Of a stretch of DNA of 5,799 nucleotides, positions 5,352-5,799 are shown piece after piece. A program made the position numbers and the translations under genes. The number at the start of each line of letters is the position of its first letter. The stretch's first letter is position 1. Source of the stretch: Bacteroidales bacterium (GTDB lineage: Bacteria > Bacteroidota > Bacteroidia > Bacteroidales > UBA932); the NCBI GenBank assembly GCA_017538685.1, contig JAFYIK010000155.1, positions 1-5,799 of the forward strand, written 5' to 3'. The notes beneath the pieces were generated by a model. It worked only from the letters and a program-made list of their open reading frames with translations. It was not told the DNA's origin and ran no database searches.

Positions 5352-5799
5352 TATTTGTGGACCACGCGGTCTTTGAGCTCCGCGAGCTTGGCGCTGTTCC
5401 ACCTGTTGGTGGTGCCGACCAGATAACCGGTAATACGCTGGAGGGTGTCGATGTGGTGACCGTGGCAGTGAGGGCACTCGGTAAGGTCTTCGGTGCTGTC
5501 TTCATAGCCGCAGTCAAGGCAGCGGTTGCGGTTGTGGTTCACTGAGCCGTAGCCGATGTCGTACTTGTCCATCAGGTCCACGATCTGCATAATGGCCTCC
5601 GGGTTGTGGGTCGCATCTCCGTCGATCTCCACATAGAAGATGTGGCCTGCGTTCTCGTATTTGTGGTACGGGCCTTCGATCTTCGCTTTGTGCTCGGGTG
5701 TGCAATGGTAGTATACCGGGATGTGCGAGGAGTTGGTGTAGTAGTCCTTGTCCGTGATGCCGGGCAGAACGCCGTAGGTCTTCTTGTCCCTGCGGGTGA
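5351..5799 (-). CDS. nrdD: Anaerobic ribonucleoside-triphosphate reductase, C-terminal fragment cut by the window edge
   Basis: The frame is open from the right edge to a TAG at 5351-5353, giving 148 residues of the C-terminus of class III ribonucleotide reductase. This enzyme reduces ribonucleotides to deoxyribonucleotides without oxygen. Visible are GITDKDYYTNSSHIPV, the segment GHIFYVEIDGDATHNPE, the zinc-site cysteines as CLDC (5510-5521) and CPHC (5465-5476), and the glycyl radical loop RITGYLV. The radical-bearing glycine is encoded at 5426-5428, 25 residues from the C-terminus, the expected place for this family. The final RVVHK also fits. The N-terminal catalytic barrel and the allosteric region are beyond the window. 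The nrdG start overlaps the stop by one base, so activase and reductase are co-translated. Confidence 0.96.
   Translation of the reverse strand, partial: TRRDKKTYGVLPGITDKDYYTNSSHIPVYYHCTPEHKAKIEGPYHKYENAGHIFYVEIDGDATHNPEAIMQIVDLMDKYDIGYGSVNHNRNRCLDCGYEDSTEDLTECPHCHGHHIDTLQRITGYLVGTTNRWNSAKLAELKDRVVHK

Overview
The window reads as chromosomal DNA of a member of the Bacteroidota, most likely a gut-type Bacteroidales. Four things point there: an ECF sigma factor followed by an anti-sigma protein that carries a C-terminal outer-membrane beta-barrel, a Bacteroidota-style EnvC, promoter -7 boxes of the TAnnTTTG type, and the absence of Shine-Dalgarno sequences before the starts. The species cannot be named from this sequence. 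Coding density is nearly total: the only real intergenic gap is the 49 bp at 3010-3058, so there is no long gene-free stretch to describe.

Layout. At the left edge (+ strand) lies the 3' end of a hicA-type toxin gene, one base, then a complete hicB antitoxin gene (110-442). This block is visibly more AT-rich than the rest and looks acquired. It converges, with a 3-bp gap, on a two-gene minus-strand operon. That operon encodes an exported TPR protein (1636-3009) and an EnvC-like LytM protein (446-1639), overlapping by ATGA. Diverging from this operon is a plus-strand pair: an ECF sigma factor (3059-3613) and, one base later, a 410-residue protein (3615-4847). That protein has a short cytoplasmic anti-sigma segment, one inner-membrane helix, a long disordered linker and an outer-membrane barrel. 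It converges with no gap on a minus-strand pair, nrdG (4848-5351) and the 3' end of nrdD (5351 to the window edge), the activase and catalytic subunit of anaerobic ribonucleotide reductase.

How it fits together. The centre is an envelope module. A trans-envelope anti-sigma factor can in principle link the state of the outer membrane to a cytoplasmic sigma factor. The divergent operon makes a predicted amidase activator and an exported TPR protein from a promoter only 11 bp from the sigma promoter. The architecture matches the dual membrane-spanning anti-sigma factors (Dma) and their sigma partners (Das) that I recall being described in Bacteroides thetaiotaomicron. The most unusual local detail is that the linker of this anti-sigma factor is partly built from short palindromic DNA repeats of the kind usually scattered between genes, inserted in frame. 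nrdDG is a strictly anaerobic housekeeping function and fits an obligate anaerobe.
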